16,789 nucleotides of DNA from Nanosynbacter sp. (GCA_015257485.1 JABZKC010000015.1:1-16789); one strand, 5' to 3'; counted from the first letter of the stretch, positions 7,792 to 14,928 are shown. The notes: generated by a model from the letters alone, not told the origin. A program made the numbers and translations.

Positions 7792-8481
7792 ATGACTAAG
7801 ATTAATCTCACGAAACTGCTAACTTCGACCGATATATCACCTGAGTTTCGTGAGTTTTTTCAGGTTGAAATTGCCGCCGGAAGGTTCGATTCTTTGCTAG
7901 ATTTTTTTAATTCATCTACGTCCAGCCATCAAGAAATTTATCCCGCCCCTGCACGAATTTTTCGGGTTTTCCAGTTACCTCTCGAAAAAATCAAGGTAGT
8001 GATTCTTGGCCAAGATCCCTATCATACACCGGGCGTGGCAGATGGTTTGGCCTTCTCGGTTCAAACCACTAAGCTCGCTCCCAGTCTCCGAAATATTTTA
8101 AAAGAAGTAGAATCTGACATTGGTCAAACCATTATTCAAAACGGCGACCTCACGCCATGGCTCGAACAAGGAGTCTTTCTCCTCAATAATGTTTTAACCG
8201 TCGAAAAAGGTCATGCTGGCTCACATCGTCAAATCGGTTGGGAGCAAATTACCGAAGACTGTGTGAAGATGCTTAGCTCCAAACTCCCACACGCCGTGTT
8301 TATTCTCTGGGGTTCTGATGCTCAAACTAAAACCAAATTTATCGATCAATCGAGGCACCTAGTTTTGCAATCGGCTCACCCCTCGCCGCTTTCTGCCTAT
8401 CGTGGATTTTTCGGCTCCAGGCCATTTTCCAAGGCCAACCAATTTCTTAAATCGCATCATCTTCAAGAAATTAAATGGTGA
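7792..8481 (+). CDS. ung: Uracil-DNA glycosylase, family 1
   Basis: The enzyme removes uracil from DNA as the first step of base excision repair in the cytoplasm. At 229 aa it has the same length as the E. coli enzyme. Motifs are complete: the water-activating loop GQDPYH (73-78, catalytic D75), the uracil-binding LLNNVLTV around N132, and HPSPLS (196-201, catalytic H196) followed by the DNA-intercalation segment. I start at the ATG at 7792, one base after the ABC gene stop; an in-frame ATG at 7738 lies inside that gene. Only a weak ribosome binding site is present, so translation is probably coupled to the ABC gene. Linkage of a repair gene to an exporter operon has no obvious functional reason. 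Confidence 0.97.
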   Translation: MTKINLTKLLTSTDISPEFREFFQVEIAAGRFDSLLDFFNSSTSSHQEIYPAPARIFRVFQLPLEKIKVVILGQDPYHTPGVADGLAFSVQTTKLAPSLRNILKEVESDIGQTIIQNGDLTPWLEQGVFLLNNVLTVEKGHAGSHRQIGWEQITEDCVKMLSSKLPHAVFILWGSDAQTKTKFIDQSRHLVLQSAHPSPLSAYRGFFGSRPFSKANQFLKSHHLQEIKW

Positions 8482-8544
8482 AACTATAAAATAAAATCTA
8501 AAATCTAAAATAGTCTAAGCTATTCACTCTTACTTCCCATCACA

Positions 8545-8576
8545 TAAAAAATCTCCCATTACTGGGAGATTTTCTT
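8545..8576. terminator. Bidirectional terminator between ung and the pilin gene
   Basis: ATCTCCCA (8551-8558) pairs with TGGGAGAT (8563-8570) around a TTAC loop. A T-rich tail follows on the plus strand, and an A tract precedes it that reads as a T tract on the minus strand. It serves two convergent genes, ung and the pilin gene. Confidence 0.88.
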
Positions 8577-8588
8577 AATCTAAATTGA

Positions 8589-9239
8589 TTAGATCGAGCG
8601 GCAGATTACACCACCACCTTCACGCTTATAAAGGACGGAAACTTTATTACCACCAGTTGAATGAACAGCAGTTTCATCATCACAGGTAGAGTTCACTACA
8701 ATACTTATAGTATGACCAGCAGTACCCTTAGATGCGTAGCGGTCATTTGAAGTATTGTCTTCAGTGCCTTCAGCTTGCTGAGTGAAGGAATAGTGAGTAC
8801 GTTGACCATTTTTACATTCTTTTGATTCTGGATCATAGCTATCAGCTGCCTTGCAGGAGCTAATTTCCAAGCTATATGGTTGACCATCTGGATCAGAGAA
8901 TTTCTGTTTGGTATCTACACCGATAAGGTATGCATCATAGAAATAAGCCCAGGAAGAACGTTCAGCTGCTTTGAAAACATCTTGATCGACGTCGGCGTGA
9001 CCGCTCACATAGGTATCCTTATCGACGCTAGGAATCTTTTGAGTATTGTTAGATTGATACGAGTTAATTTGGGTAGTGACACGGTTCACGTCATTAGCGC
9101 GTGCGGTATCTCTTTGCATTACCTGCAATGACGGGATGGCGATAAAGACCATGAGGAAAATTAATGCTGCGACAGCTAGGACGAGCACTACCTCAATGAT
9201 GGTAAAACCATGTTTAAAGTTTTTATTTTGTTTAAACAT
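8589..9239 (-). CDS. Type IV pilin-like protein
   Basis: The 216-residue protein has a class III prepilin signal: a short basic leader ending in G11, then FTIIEVVLVLAVAALI. Glu16 is the conserved fifth residue of the mature chain. A prepilin peptidase should cut after G11 and methylate F12. The hydrophobic helix (12-35) would anchor and assemble the pilin. The rest is an extracytoplasmic head with four cysteines (C129, C142, C186, C213), enough for two disulfides. The length suggests a major pilin or a large pseudopilin. The gene lies alone, divergent from the prepilin peptidase gene. It has a full promoter and a Shine-Dalgarno sequence (AAAGGA, 9248-9253). The exact pilus role is uncertain because no assembly ATPase or platform gene is in the window. 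Confidence 0.9.
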   Translation of the reverse strand: MFKQNKNFKHGFTIIEVVLVLAVAALIFLMVFIAIPSLQVMQRDTARANDVNRVTTQINSYQSNNTQKIPSVDKDTYVSGHADVDQDVFKAAERSSWAYFYDAYLIGVDTKQKFSDPDGQPYSLEISSCKAADSYDPESKECKNGQRTHYSFTQQAEGTEDNTSNDRYASKGTAGHTISIVVNSTCDDETAVHSTGGNKVSVLYKREGGGVICRSI

Positions 9240-9279
9240 ATGTCTGTTCCTTTCTAGGACTTTGTTTATCTATACCCCA

Positions 9280-9308
9280 ATCATAAGCTTTAAGCCCTAA
9301 AAATTCAA
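9280..9308 (-). promoter_or_regulatory. Sigma-70-type promoter of the pilin gene
   Basis: TTGAAT (9308-9303) and TATGAT (9285-9280) are spaced by 17 bases on the minus strand. Expected transcription start is near 9273, giving a leader of about 34 bases with SD AAAGGA. This is the only promoter in the window with a normally spaced -35 box that I find convincing, fitting a strongly expressed structural gene. Confidence 0.65.
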
Positions 9309-9316
9309 GAGGTTTA

Positions 9317-9325
9317 TGCTAAAAT
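9317..9325 (+). promoter_or_regulatory. Extended -10 promoter of the prepilin peptidase gene
   Basis: TGC plus TAAAAT (9320-9325), the same box as upstream of the DUF285 gene. The transcript should start near 9332, leaving a 25-base leader with only a weak GGGAA at 9343-9347 before the ATG at 9357. Confidence 0.65.
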
Positions 9326-9356
9326 AAAGCTAAACCATTATCGGGAAATAAATAAA

Positions 9357-10286
9357 ATGTATGGATTTCAGTGGATTTTTCTAATTTTCGGCGCAATTTT
9401 CGGCGCGGTACTCGGTTCTTTTGCCTGCTGTCAGGCTTGGCGCATTCGCCTGCGCTCAGAAGGTAGGAAACTAGGGAATCGCTCCGTGTGCCTTCATTGC
9501 GGTCATCATCTAGGCCGTTTTGAGCTGATTCCGATTTTTTCATGGCTTTTCCTTGGCGGTAAATGTAAAAAATGTAAGACCAAAATCGGCCTGATTGAAA
9601 TTTTTTCCGAAATTATGATGGCTATAATCTTCGCCAGTTTTGCTTTTCGCACTGGCTCATTAATCCAACAAATCCTACAACATGCCGGTCCACTAATTGT
9701 TACGCCACTAATTATTTTTGAAGTCATCAAACTTCTGCTTCTCTTTGCGATTTTTACTATTATGTGGATACTGCTGGTTTATGATAAGAAATGGTTAGAA
9801 TTGCCAGTCAATCTACTTCGTCTTGTGATTGTTTTATCTGGAGTCTATTTTCTATTTAATTTATACACGAAATACGGACTCAATTTGCTAATTGAAAGTC
9901 GTGGCGGCCAGATTCTTCTGGCAAAAAATTCTCTCCGCCTACAAGATATTTGGCAATATTTACTGCGTGATTTTTCGTGTTTCTTAGGTGCCATGTTAGT
10001 TCTGCCAGGCATCTACTTTGTACTCTATAAATTCTCTCGCGAAACTCTAGTTGGTGGTGGTGATTTTATTCTTTTAATTTCTGTGGCGCTACTCCTTGGT
10101 CGTTGGGAACTTGGCATTATTGAGCTTGGCCTTTCCAATCTACTGGCCGCTATCTTTAACTACCGCATGTTAAAAAATCCTAAAAATCGTCAACCTTTCG
10201 GTTTCGCTCCCTATATTATTTTGGCTTGTATGCTTACGCTGCTTTTCCAGACTGAAATATTGCGTCTAATTTTTCTGGTTTACTAA
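9357..10286 (+). CDS. pilD: Prepilin peptidase, A24 family (PilD/ComC-like)
   Basis: This is a membrane aspartyl protease of 309 aa that cleaves and usually N-methylates type IV prepilins at the cytoplasmic face. The N-terminal domain after the first helix carries two zinc-binding pairs, C45xxC48 and C70xxC73. The catalytic aspartates are D143 (YDKKWLELP) and D236 in the GGGD motif (233-236). The conserved QPFGFAPY near residue 280 precedes the last helix. Eight or so hydrophobic segments are present. It is longer than the usual 250-290 aa, because the region between the two aspartates is expanded (about residues 155-225). The divergent neighbour is a pilin, its likely substrate. Its stop codon lies within the first copy of a repeat cluster. 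Confidence 0.93.
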   Translation: MYGFQWIFLIFGAIFGAVLGSFACCQAWRIRLRSEGRKLGNRSVCLHCGHHLGRFELIPIFSWLFLGGKCKKCKTKIGLIEIFSEIMMAIIFASFAFRTGSLIQQILQHAGPLIVTPLIIFEVIKLLLLFAIFTIMWILLVYDKKWLELPVNLLRLVIVLSGVYFLFNLYTKYGLNLLIESRGGQILLAKNSLRLQDIWQYLLRDFSCFLGAMLVLPGIYFVLYKFSRETLVGGGDFILLISVALLLGRWELGIIELGLSNLLAAIFNYRMLKNPKNRQPFGFAPYIILACMLTLLFQTEILRLIFLVY

Positions 10287-10426
10287 TCTTCCGATTTGCT
10301 GCAGATTTTTCTCGTTTACTAATCTTCCGATTCTCTGCAGAATTTTTTCCTAACCACTAATCTTCTGATTTGCTGCAGATTTTTTCCTAACTCCTAATCT
10401 TCTGATTCACTATGAAATTTTTCGTG
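10279..10426. repeat. Four degenerate ~37-bp tandem repeats copying the 3' end of the recombinase gene
   Basis: Units begin near 10279, 10315, 10353 and 10390 and share CTAATCTTCyGATT, then (in units 1-3) CTGCAGA and a T tract. The fourth unit is the actual end of the minus-strand recombinase gene. On the minus strand the extra copies reproduce its last codons, for example EKICSKSED plus TAG against EKFHSESED plus TAG. The first unit also contains the prepilin peptidase stop. Unit length varies from 36 to 38 bases, so the copies are not held in frame. Unit 2 contains ATTCT-CTGC-AGAAT followed by T residues (10330-10348), which may act as a weak plus-strand terminator. Confidence 0.8.
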
Positions 10427-11338
10427 CACTTCTTTTAAGTGCGGATCGGTGATATGGGTATAAATTTGCGTAGTGGAAATATTCGCATGTCCCAGCAAAC
10501 TTTGCACTGAACGAATATCCGCCCCATTCATTAAAAGATCAGTGGCAAAACTGTGACGCATGGTGTGCGGCGTTACGTGTTTGGTGATACCGGCCAGCCT
10601 TGTATATTTTTGTACGATTCGTTCGATTGAGCGTGGCGTTAATCTACGAAAATCACCACTCGTAGATGGAATTTGTTGATTGGCAGAATTGTTTAGGAAC
10701 AGGGCCGGCAAAGTGTCGGTCCGCATATTCAAATAATCTTCGATGCACTCCGCCGTGGACTTGTCGATAAAAATTGGCCGATCCTTTTTACCCTTACCAC
10801 GCACCATAAATTCTCGACGTTCCAAATTAATCGAATCGCGATTTAAACTACAGAGTTCCGACACGCGTAGGCCACCAGAAAAAAGTAGTTCAATAATCGC
10901 TCGGTCCCTTAGCCCCGACTCGGTATCCAGCGGAATTTCTGCCAGCAATCTTTCAATTTCGTCGAAATGTAAAAATGTCACCTGTTTTTTCGCGGCACGG
11001 GGCAAATCAATCAGGGAAGGGTCCAAGCTTTTAATTCCACGCTTGGCCAGGTATTTAAAAAATCCTCTTAGCGCAATCAAGTGGTAGCTCTGAGTCAGTG
11101 CGGATAAGCGCTCTTTGTTTTGGTTGTCCGAAAAACGATTTAACTTCAAACGAAAGCGACGTAAAACTTCCGGTGTAATATCGGAAGGTTTAATCATTTC
11201 TTGGCTTTCAAAATCTTCCGTAATTAGACCAATAAAACGCGCCAAGTAAAGCTCATAGTTTTCTATGGTTTTCGTCGAACGGCCTTTTTCAATTTCCAGT
11301 GATTCCAGAAAATCTGCCACTAATTCAGAAATATCCAT
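10394..11338 (-). CDS. xerC: Tyrosine recombinase, XerC/XerD-like
   Basis: The 314-aa enzyme has the two-domain Xer layout: a SAM-like DNA-binding N-terminal domain (about 1-110) and the catalytic domain. All catalytic residues are visible: R158 in GGLRVSEL, K182 in GKGKKDR, H258 and R261 in HTMRHS, H284 in LLGHANISTTQIY, and nucleophile Y293. Length and motifs fit the chromosome-dimer-resolution recombinase that acts at dif sites. Many Patescibacteria keep a single Xer enzyme, so the choice between XerC and XerD is arbitrary. Phage or element integrases are less likely given the compact size. The start is at 11338, next to an extended -10 box (11346-11354), with at most one leader base. Its last ten codons are copied three times downstream. 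Confidence 0.92.
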   Translation of the reverse strand: MDISELVADFLESLEIEKGRSTKTIENYELYLARFIGLITEDFESQEMIKPSDITPEVLRRFRLKLNRFSDNQNKERLSALTQSYHLIALRGFFKYLAKRGIKSLDPSLIDLPRAAKKQVTFLHFDEIERLLAEIPLDTESGLRDRAIIELLFSGGLRVSELCSLNRDSINLERREFMVRGKGKKDRPIFIDKSTAECIEDYLNMRTDTLPALFLNNSANQQIPSTSGDFRRLTPRSIERIVQKYTRLAGITKHVTPHTMRHSFATDLLMNGADIRSVQSLLGHANISTTQIYTHITDPHLKEVHEKFHSESED

Positions 11339-11345
11339 AAGAGTA

Positions 11346-11354
11346 ATTATAACA
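11346..11354 (-). promoter_or_regulatory. Extended -10 promoter of the recombinase gene, near-leaderless
   Basis: On the minus strand TGT plus TATAAT (hexamer 11351-11346) puts the start at 11339, one base before the ATG at 11338. It is back-to-back with the plus-strand box at 11363-11368, within a 36-base gap between the two start codons. Confidence 0.75.
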
Positions 11355-11359
11355 CCTTA

Positions 11360-11368
11360 TGCTATAAT
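11360..11368 (+). promoter_or_regulatory. Extended -10 promoter of the gene at 11375, leaderless
   Basis: TGC plus TATAAT (11363-11368). The transcription start falls exactly on the A of the ATG at 11375. This decides the start codon: an in-frame GTG at 11369 would lie upstream of the transcript. Confidence 0.78.
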
Positions 11369-11374
11369 GTGATT

Positions 11375-12532
11375 ATGGATAAAACTGATTCTGTGAGTGA
11401 ACTCTTTAGTGACCAAAACAACCAAAACGCCAAGCAAATCCAATATGATGAAGCGGTTGTCAAAAGTCAAATTGATATGGTGGGAAAGCGTGTCGAGTAC
11501 GAACCGACTTCCGGTAGTTCTGTGGTGATTGAAGAAAAAGCTCCAACTTCTGGTGAGGTGCTTCCGAACGGTTTTCCAGCCGGTGTCGGTCCTAATGCCA
11601 CTCCAGAAACTCCAGCCAAAAAAGAGCGTACTAAACTCAATCTGATTCAGCGCGCCAAAGATTTTTTCACCCATGCCACCAAACGCCAAAAAATTATCAT
11701 GATTGCCACTCCTGTCAGCTTGATTGTTTTAGTTATTCTCGTCACCATCATTGGCCAGGCCACCGGTGCCTTTAAGACCGATTATTCTGTGACTTATTCC
11801 ACGGCGAAGGAGATCAAGAATCAGATTACCAAAATTCGCGGCGATGTTAGTTGTAATAAAATTTCCGAATATGCTTCGAATTCTGCTACCTCGAACGAAA
11901 TTTACCAAAAATACATCGAAGATTGTAAACAAAATATGGCTGGTATCGATAGTAATTTAGTTACTAAGCTCGGCGACTCTGCCGGCGTCTTGAAAGACCC
12001 AGAAATTGGTCGTAAATTTGATGCCTTCCGTACAGTTTTTAATGCTACGAATGGCGGCGATGAAGACATTAATAAGGCTCTCGACCTCTACGCCGTCTGG
12101 CATAAATGGAGTGTGATCGAAGGTAATAAGACTTCCGACTGGACTGAAGCCGATATTCTCAATGCTACCAAAATCTTACGTGAATCTGGTAATCAACGTT
12201 TGAAAGATTACGGTGAAAAATGGGCCACCCTCAAGGCTCAGGCCAATGAAGCGACTTATCGTTGGCTACATTCTTCCAGCAAAGATGATGGCTCAGTCGA
12301 TTTCGTGGAAATGCGTCGTGCTGCCGATGATGCGAAAAACGCTTTTAACGATTTTGAGCGTAATGAACGCCCGAATTTACTCACCGAATTCCCTTTAAAA
12401 TTTGTCGACCTGGCCAAGGTTTACGCTAAGTTCGAAGAATTGTATGAAGTCATTCGTAAAACTTACGAAGAAAACTATAATTTCCGTGCCGGCGGTTGTC
12501 GCGAATTGATTAACTCAGTTCGTTGTGAGTAA
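11375..12532 (+). CDS. Membrane-anchored protein of unknown function, helical outer domain
   Basis: I do not recognise a family. The 385-residue protein has a polar N-terminal tail (1-105) rich in Q, E, P, T and S with no signal peptide. A single strong membrane helix follows (about 107-127), then a mostly helical C-terminal domain (135-385). Four cysteines lie in that outer part (C160, C184, C375, C384), compatible with two disulfides and with an extracytoplasmic location. Aromatic and charged residues are abundant and no catalytic motif is seen. The topology suggests type II with the large domain outside. The start is fixed by the leaderless promoter. It is followed by ndk with its own promoter. 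Such proteins might belong to cell-surface structures; this is a guess. Confidence 0.8.
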   Translation: MDKTDSVSELFSDQNNQNAKQIQYDEAVVKSQIDMVGKRVEYEPTSGSSVVIEEKAPTSGEVLPNGFPAGVGPNATPETPAKKERTKLNLIQRAKDFFTHATKRQKIIMIATPVSLIVLVILVTIIGQATGAFKTDYSVTYSTAKEIKNQITKIRGDVSCNKISEYASNSATSNEIYQKYIEDCKQNMAGIDSNLVTKLGDSAGVLKDPEIGRKFDAFRTVFNATNGGDEDINKALDLYAVWHKWSVIEGNKTSDWTEADILNATKILRESGNQRLKDYGEKWATLKAQANEATYRWLHSSSKDDGSVDFVEMRRAADDAKNAFNDFERNERPNLLTEFPLKFVDLAKVYAKFEELYEVIRKTYEENYNFRAGGCRELINSVRCE

Positions 12533-12544
12533 CCTCTGAAATTG

Positions 12545-12553
12545 TGATATACT
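12545..12553 (+). promoter_or_regulatory. Extended -10 promoter of ndk
   Basis: TGA plus TATACT (12548-12553). The expected start is near 12560, giving a 28-base leader that carries a strong Shine-Dalgarno sequence (AAGGGAG, 12576-12582) five bases before the ATG at 12588. Confidence 0.65.
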
Positions 12554-12587
12554 GGGGGAAATATCAAGATTTTATAAGGGAGAAAAC

Positions 12588-13109
12588 ATGGACGAAAACA
12601 CAAGAACAGATTATATTGAACGTACTTTGGTAATTTTGAAGCCGGATGCCGTTCAACGTGGTATCGTCGGTGAAATTTTACAAAGATTTGAGCGCGTTGG
12701 CCTCAAAATCGTCGGTATGAAAATGGTCAGCCCAGATCAGGAATTATTTAAGCAACATTATGAAGGTATCGGCAAGTTGATTTCTCGTCGTGGCGAAGAA
12801 ACTTATCGCTACAACCTCGACTACATGATGAGTGGTCCGATTATCGCGATGTGCCTCGAGGGTATCGAAGCTGTCGCCTTAGTTCGCAAGATTGTCGGCT
12901 CCACTGAGCCAAAATCTGCCGAGATGGGTACCATCCGTGGTGATTTTTCACACATGAGCTTTGGCCACGCTAATTCTCATGCTCGCCCAGTGCCTAACCT
13001 TGTTCACGCTTCCAGCAATCCAGAAGAAGCTAAGCAAGAAGTCGCACTCTGGTTTACTGAAGCTGAGACTTACGACTACGAAGATTTGAACGAAAAATAC
13101 ACTCGCTAA
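12588..13109 (+). CDS. ndk: Nucleoside diphosphate kinase, enlarged form
   Basis: Ndk transfers the gamma phosphate of ATP to nucleoside diphosphates through a phosphohistidine, balancing NTP and dNTP pools. The N-terminal ERTLVILKPDAVQRG strand and K18 are canonical. The catalytic histidine is H140 in NLVHASSN, and the following EEAKQEVALWF is typical. At 173 aa it is about 30 residues longer than the usual 140-150. Extra residues fall around 61-75 (near the Kpn-loop side) and 120-137, just before the catalytic histidine. It should be important in a reduced genome that may depend on imported nucleotides, which is inference. It has its own promoter and terminator, so it is a single-gene unit. 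Confidence 0.96.
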   Translation: MDENTRTDYIERTLVILKPDAVQRGIVGEILQRFERVGLKIVGMKMVSPDQELFKQHYEGIGKLISRRGEETYRYNLDYMMSGPIIAMCLEGIEAVALVRKIVGSTEPKSAEMGTIRGDFSHMSFGHANSHARPVPNLVHASSNPEEAKQEVALWFTEAETYDYEDLNEKYTR

Positions 13110-13124
13110 TTTCTAAAATAAAAA

Positions 13125-13148
13125 TACCCCGAACAGGGGTACTTTTTT
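13125..13148 (+). terminator. Rho-independent terminator after ndk
   Basis: TACCCC (13125-13130) pairs with GGGGTA (13136-13141) around a GAACA loop, followed by C and six T residues. It lies 15 bases after the ndk stop. Confidence 0.88.
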
Positions 13149-13198
13149 ATCCGCATACCTGAAATAGCCATAAGCTTCTATCAAGATTTTGGTTTTTA

Positions 13199-13207
13199 TG
13201 GCATAAT
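13199..13207 (+). promoter_or_regulatory. Extended -10 promoter, leaderless
   Basis: TGG plus CATAAT (13202-13207). The predicted transcription start is exactly the A of the ATG at 13214, and no ribosome binding site is present. Confidence 0.72.
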
Positions 13208-13213
13208 AAACAT

Positions 13214-13960
13214 ATGTGGTTTTGGATTTCATTTATCCTACTCGGACTGGTGCTTTATATTCCGCTCGGGATTCTGATTATTCTTTTTATTTTCTTCCCA
13301 ATTGCTGGATTTTTGAATAAGAAAAACAATCCTGCTGTCTTTAATTTTGCCATGAATGGCGGCATGGTAGTGCTTTTTATTGCGGCAATTTTAGTGCACG
13401 GCGGATTTTTTGGTTGGTATAGCCAGGCTGAATCGCCCTTCGGTATCAATGTTTGGGTTGATCGCTCCGTGAAAAATGATTTCTATCGCAGGGAAGAGAA
13501 AAACGGCCAGATTCACCTCACTGTCACCGATAAAAATTATTCGCCCCACTCGCCAAATTTTCTTGAGAGTAATGGTAAAATTCATTTCGATGTCACGAAT
13601 CGTGCGGCCGAAAATAAGCATCTCGATCTCACTTGGACCGTCGAACTGGATGGGCAAAAATACCAAAGAAATAATCTCCCGACTGATTCCGATTCGACAC
13701 TTTTTGGCCCAGGTTTTTCTCTGAAATACGGTGAAAATATCGTGAAGGTCACGGCGTCTAATAGTCTCGGCTATTACACTACTTCGTTAGTGATTAATCG
13801 TTTGCGCACGGAAGATCTCTGTAATGAGGAAAGCAACCAAAAAGTCTCGATGTGTGAGGATATTCTTTCCGCCAAGGATTCTGCGGCTAAAAAGAAGCAG
13901 GCCAGTAATGATTCCGGTAGTATCCTCAATCTTTCGGAAAATAGTTTCTGGTCTAGATGA
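13214..13960 (+). CDS. Membrane protein with two N-terminal helices and a beta-rich outer domain
   Basis: I do not recognise a specific family. The 248-residue protein opens with two hydrophobic segments (about 5-33 and 44-68), separated by a short NKKNNP loop. From residue 70 to about 205 the sequence alternates polar and hydrophobic residues. Motifs such as HLDLTWTVELDG and YGENIVKVTASNSLGYYTTSLVI resemble an immunoglobulin-like extracellular fold. Two cysteines (C212, C223, approximate) sit near the end of this domain and could form a disulfide. The C-terminal 35 residues are charged and probably flexible. With two helices the outer domain and the N-terminus lie on the same side. It is a single-gene unit with a leaderless promoter. 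A surface or envelope role is likely but unproven. Confidence 0.8.
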   Translation: MWFWISFILLGLVLYIPLGILIILFIFFPIAGFLNKKNNPAVFNFAMNGGMVVLFIAAILVHGGFFGWYSQAESPFGINVWVDRSVKNDFYRREEKNGQIHLTVTDKNYSPHSPNFLESNGKIHFDVTNRAAENKHLDLTWTVELDGQKYQRNNLPTDSDSTLFGPGFSLKYGENIVKVTASNSLGYYTTSLVINRLRTEDLCNEESNQKVSMCEDILSAKDSAAKKKQASNDSGSILNLSENSFWSR

Positions 13961-13971
13961 TATGCCTTTGA

Positions 13972-13980
13972 TGGTATAAT
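13972..13980 (+). promoter_or_regulatory. Extended -10 promoter of the GyrI-TfoX cassette
   Basis: TGG plus a perfect TATAAT (13975-13980). The predicted start near 13987 leaves a 12-base leader beginning with the Shine-Dalgarno-like AAAGGA (13987-13992), six bases before the ATG at 13999. Confidence 0.75.
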
Positions 13981-13998
13981 TATTACAAAGGATAACTT

Positions 13999-14634
13999 AT
14001 GGCTTTTGATTTTAAAAAGGAATATAAAGAATACTACTTGCCGAAGAATAAGCCAAGTATTATTGATGTTCCGAAGATGAATTATATTGCCGTTAGGGGT
14101 AAAGGAAACCCTAACGAAGAAAACGGTGATTACCAGAATACGCTTGGGCTACTTTACGGAGTTGCTTATACGATAAAGATGAGTTATAAGGGCGATCATA
14201 AAATAGATGGGTTCTTTGAATATGTCGTACCGCCACTAGAGGGGCTTTGGTGGCAAGATGATAAAGACGGCGGCATAGATTACGACCACAAAGAACAATT
14301 AAACTTTATCTCTATTATTCGCTTGCCAGATTTTGTAACGAAAGTCGACTTCGATTGGGCGATAGACGAAGCTACAAAGAAAAAGAAACAAGACTTCTCT
14401 AGGATAGAATTCCTAACTTATGACGAGGGTTTATGTGTCCAATGTATGCATATTGGTAGTTACGATGACGAACCAGCAACCGTTGAGTCAATGCATAAAT
14501 TTGCCGAAGATAACGGCTATAAGCTAGATATAACAGATACTAGATATCATCACGAGATTTATCTAAGCGATCCTAGAAAATGCGACGCGGATAAACTCAA
14601 AACCGTAATAAGACACCCGATTAGAAAGGCATAG
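13999..14634 (+). CDS. GyrI-like small-molecule-binding domain protein
   Basis: The 211-aa protein resembles stand-alone GyrI-like proteins (PF06445, COG4832 type). It begins with the typical YKEYYLPKNKPSIIDVPKMN segment and continues with YIAVRGKGNPNE, a mid-region YGVAYTIKMSYK and FFEYVVPPLEGLWW, then a C-terminal YHHEIYLSDPRK. Relatives bind small hydrophobic or cationic compounds, and some hydrolyse them, without a DNA-binding domain. The protein has no signal or membrane segment. Codon use differs from neighbours: AGA, AGG and ATA codons are common here, whereas flanking genes prefer CGT/CGC and ATT/ATC. That suggests recent transfer, perhaps from Firmicutes. It is co-transcribed with the TfoX-like gene one base downstream. 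Confidence 0.88.
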   Translation: MAFDFKKEYKEYYLPKNKPSIIDVPKMNYIAVRGKGNPNEENGDYQNTLGLLYGVAYTIKMSYKGDHKIDGFFEYVVPPLEGLWWQDDKDGGIDYDHKEQLNFISIIRLPDFVTKVDFDWAIDEATKKKKQDFSRIEFLTYDEGLCVQCMHIGSYDDEPATVESMHKFAEDNGYKLDITDTRYHHEIYLSDPRKCDADKLKTVIRHPIRKA

Positions 14635-14635
14635 T

Positions 14636-14926
14636 ATGGCAAGCACAAAAGAATATCGCGATTTTATCCTAGAGCAACTATCAGAAGCACCAAACATTAC
14701 TTGTCGACCAATGATGGGCGGATTCTTGCTATATTCTGATAGCGTCTTATTTGGCGGTATTTACGGCGATCGTCTGTTAGTAAAAATTGTTCCAGAAAAT
14801 GAACAATACAAAATGGCAGAAGAAATTCCATACGACGGCGCAAAGCCAATGTATTTTGTGGAAGATGTTGATAATAAAGATAAGCTAGCAGAAATAGTCA
14901 CTAACACCGTTAAGGGGCTAAAATAA
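14636..14926 (+). CDS. TfoX N-terminal domain family protein
   Basis: This is a 96-residue stand-alone TfoX_N domain (PF04993). The hallmark RPMMGGFLLYSDSVLFGGIY (24-43) and the following DRLLVKIVPEN are clear. Full TfoX/Sxy proteins regulate competence and carry a second domain that is absent here; small single-domain versions are common in Firmicutes and have no settled function. So a competence role should not be assumed. It starts one base after the upstream stop (TAGTATG), with AAAGG at 14625-14629 as ribosome binding site. Codon use matches the GyrI-like gene, so the two probably arrived together. A broken isochorismatase-family reading frame follows directly. Confidence 0.88.
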   Translation: MASTKEYRDFILEQLSEAPNITCRPMMGGFLLYSDSVLFGGIYGDRLLVKIVPENEQYKMAEEIPYDGAKPMYFVEDVDNKDKLAEIVTNTVKGLK

Positions 14927-14928
14927 GT

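Noticed and set aside
10279..10426. CRISPR array
   Set aside because: Units are contiguous and degenerate with no unique spacers, and one unit is the coding end of the recombinase gene.
11369..11374. GTG start for the membrane protein at 11375
   Set aside because: The -10 box predicts transcription from 11375, so the GTG would not be in the mRNA.
14636..14926. Competence regulator TfoX/Sxy
   Set aside because: Only the N-terminal domain is present, in a foreign-looking cassette; a regulatory role is not supported.
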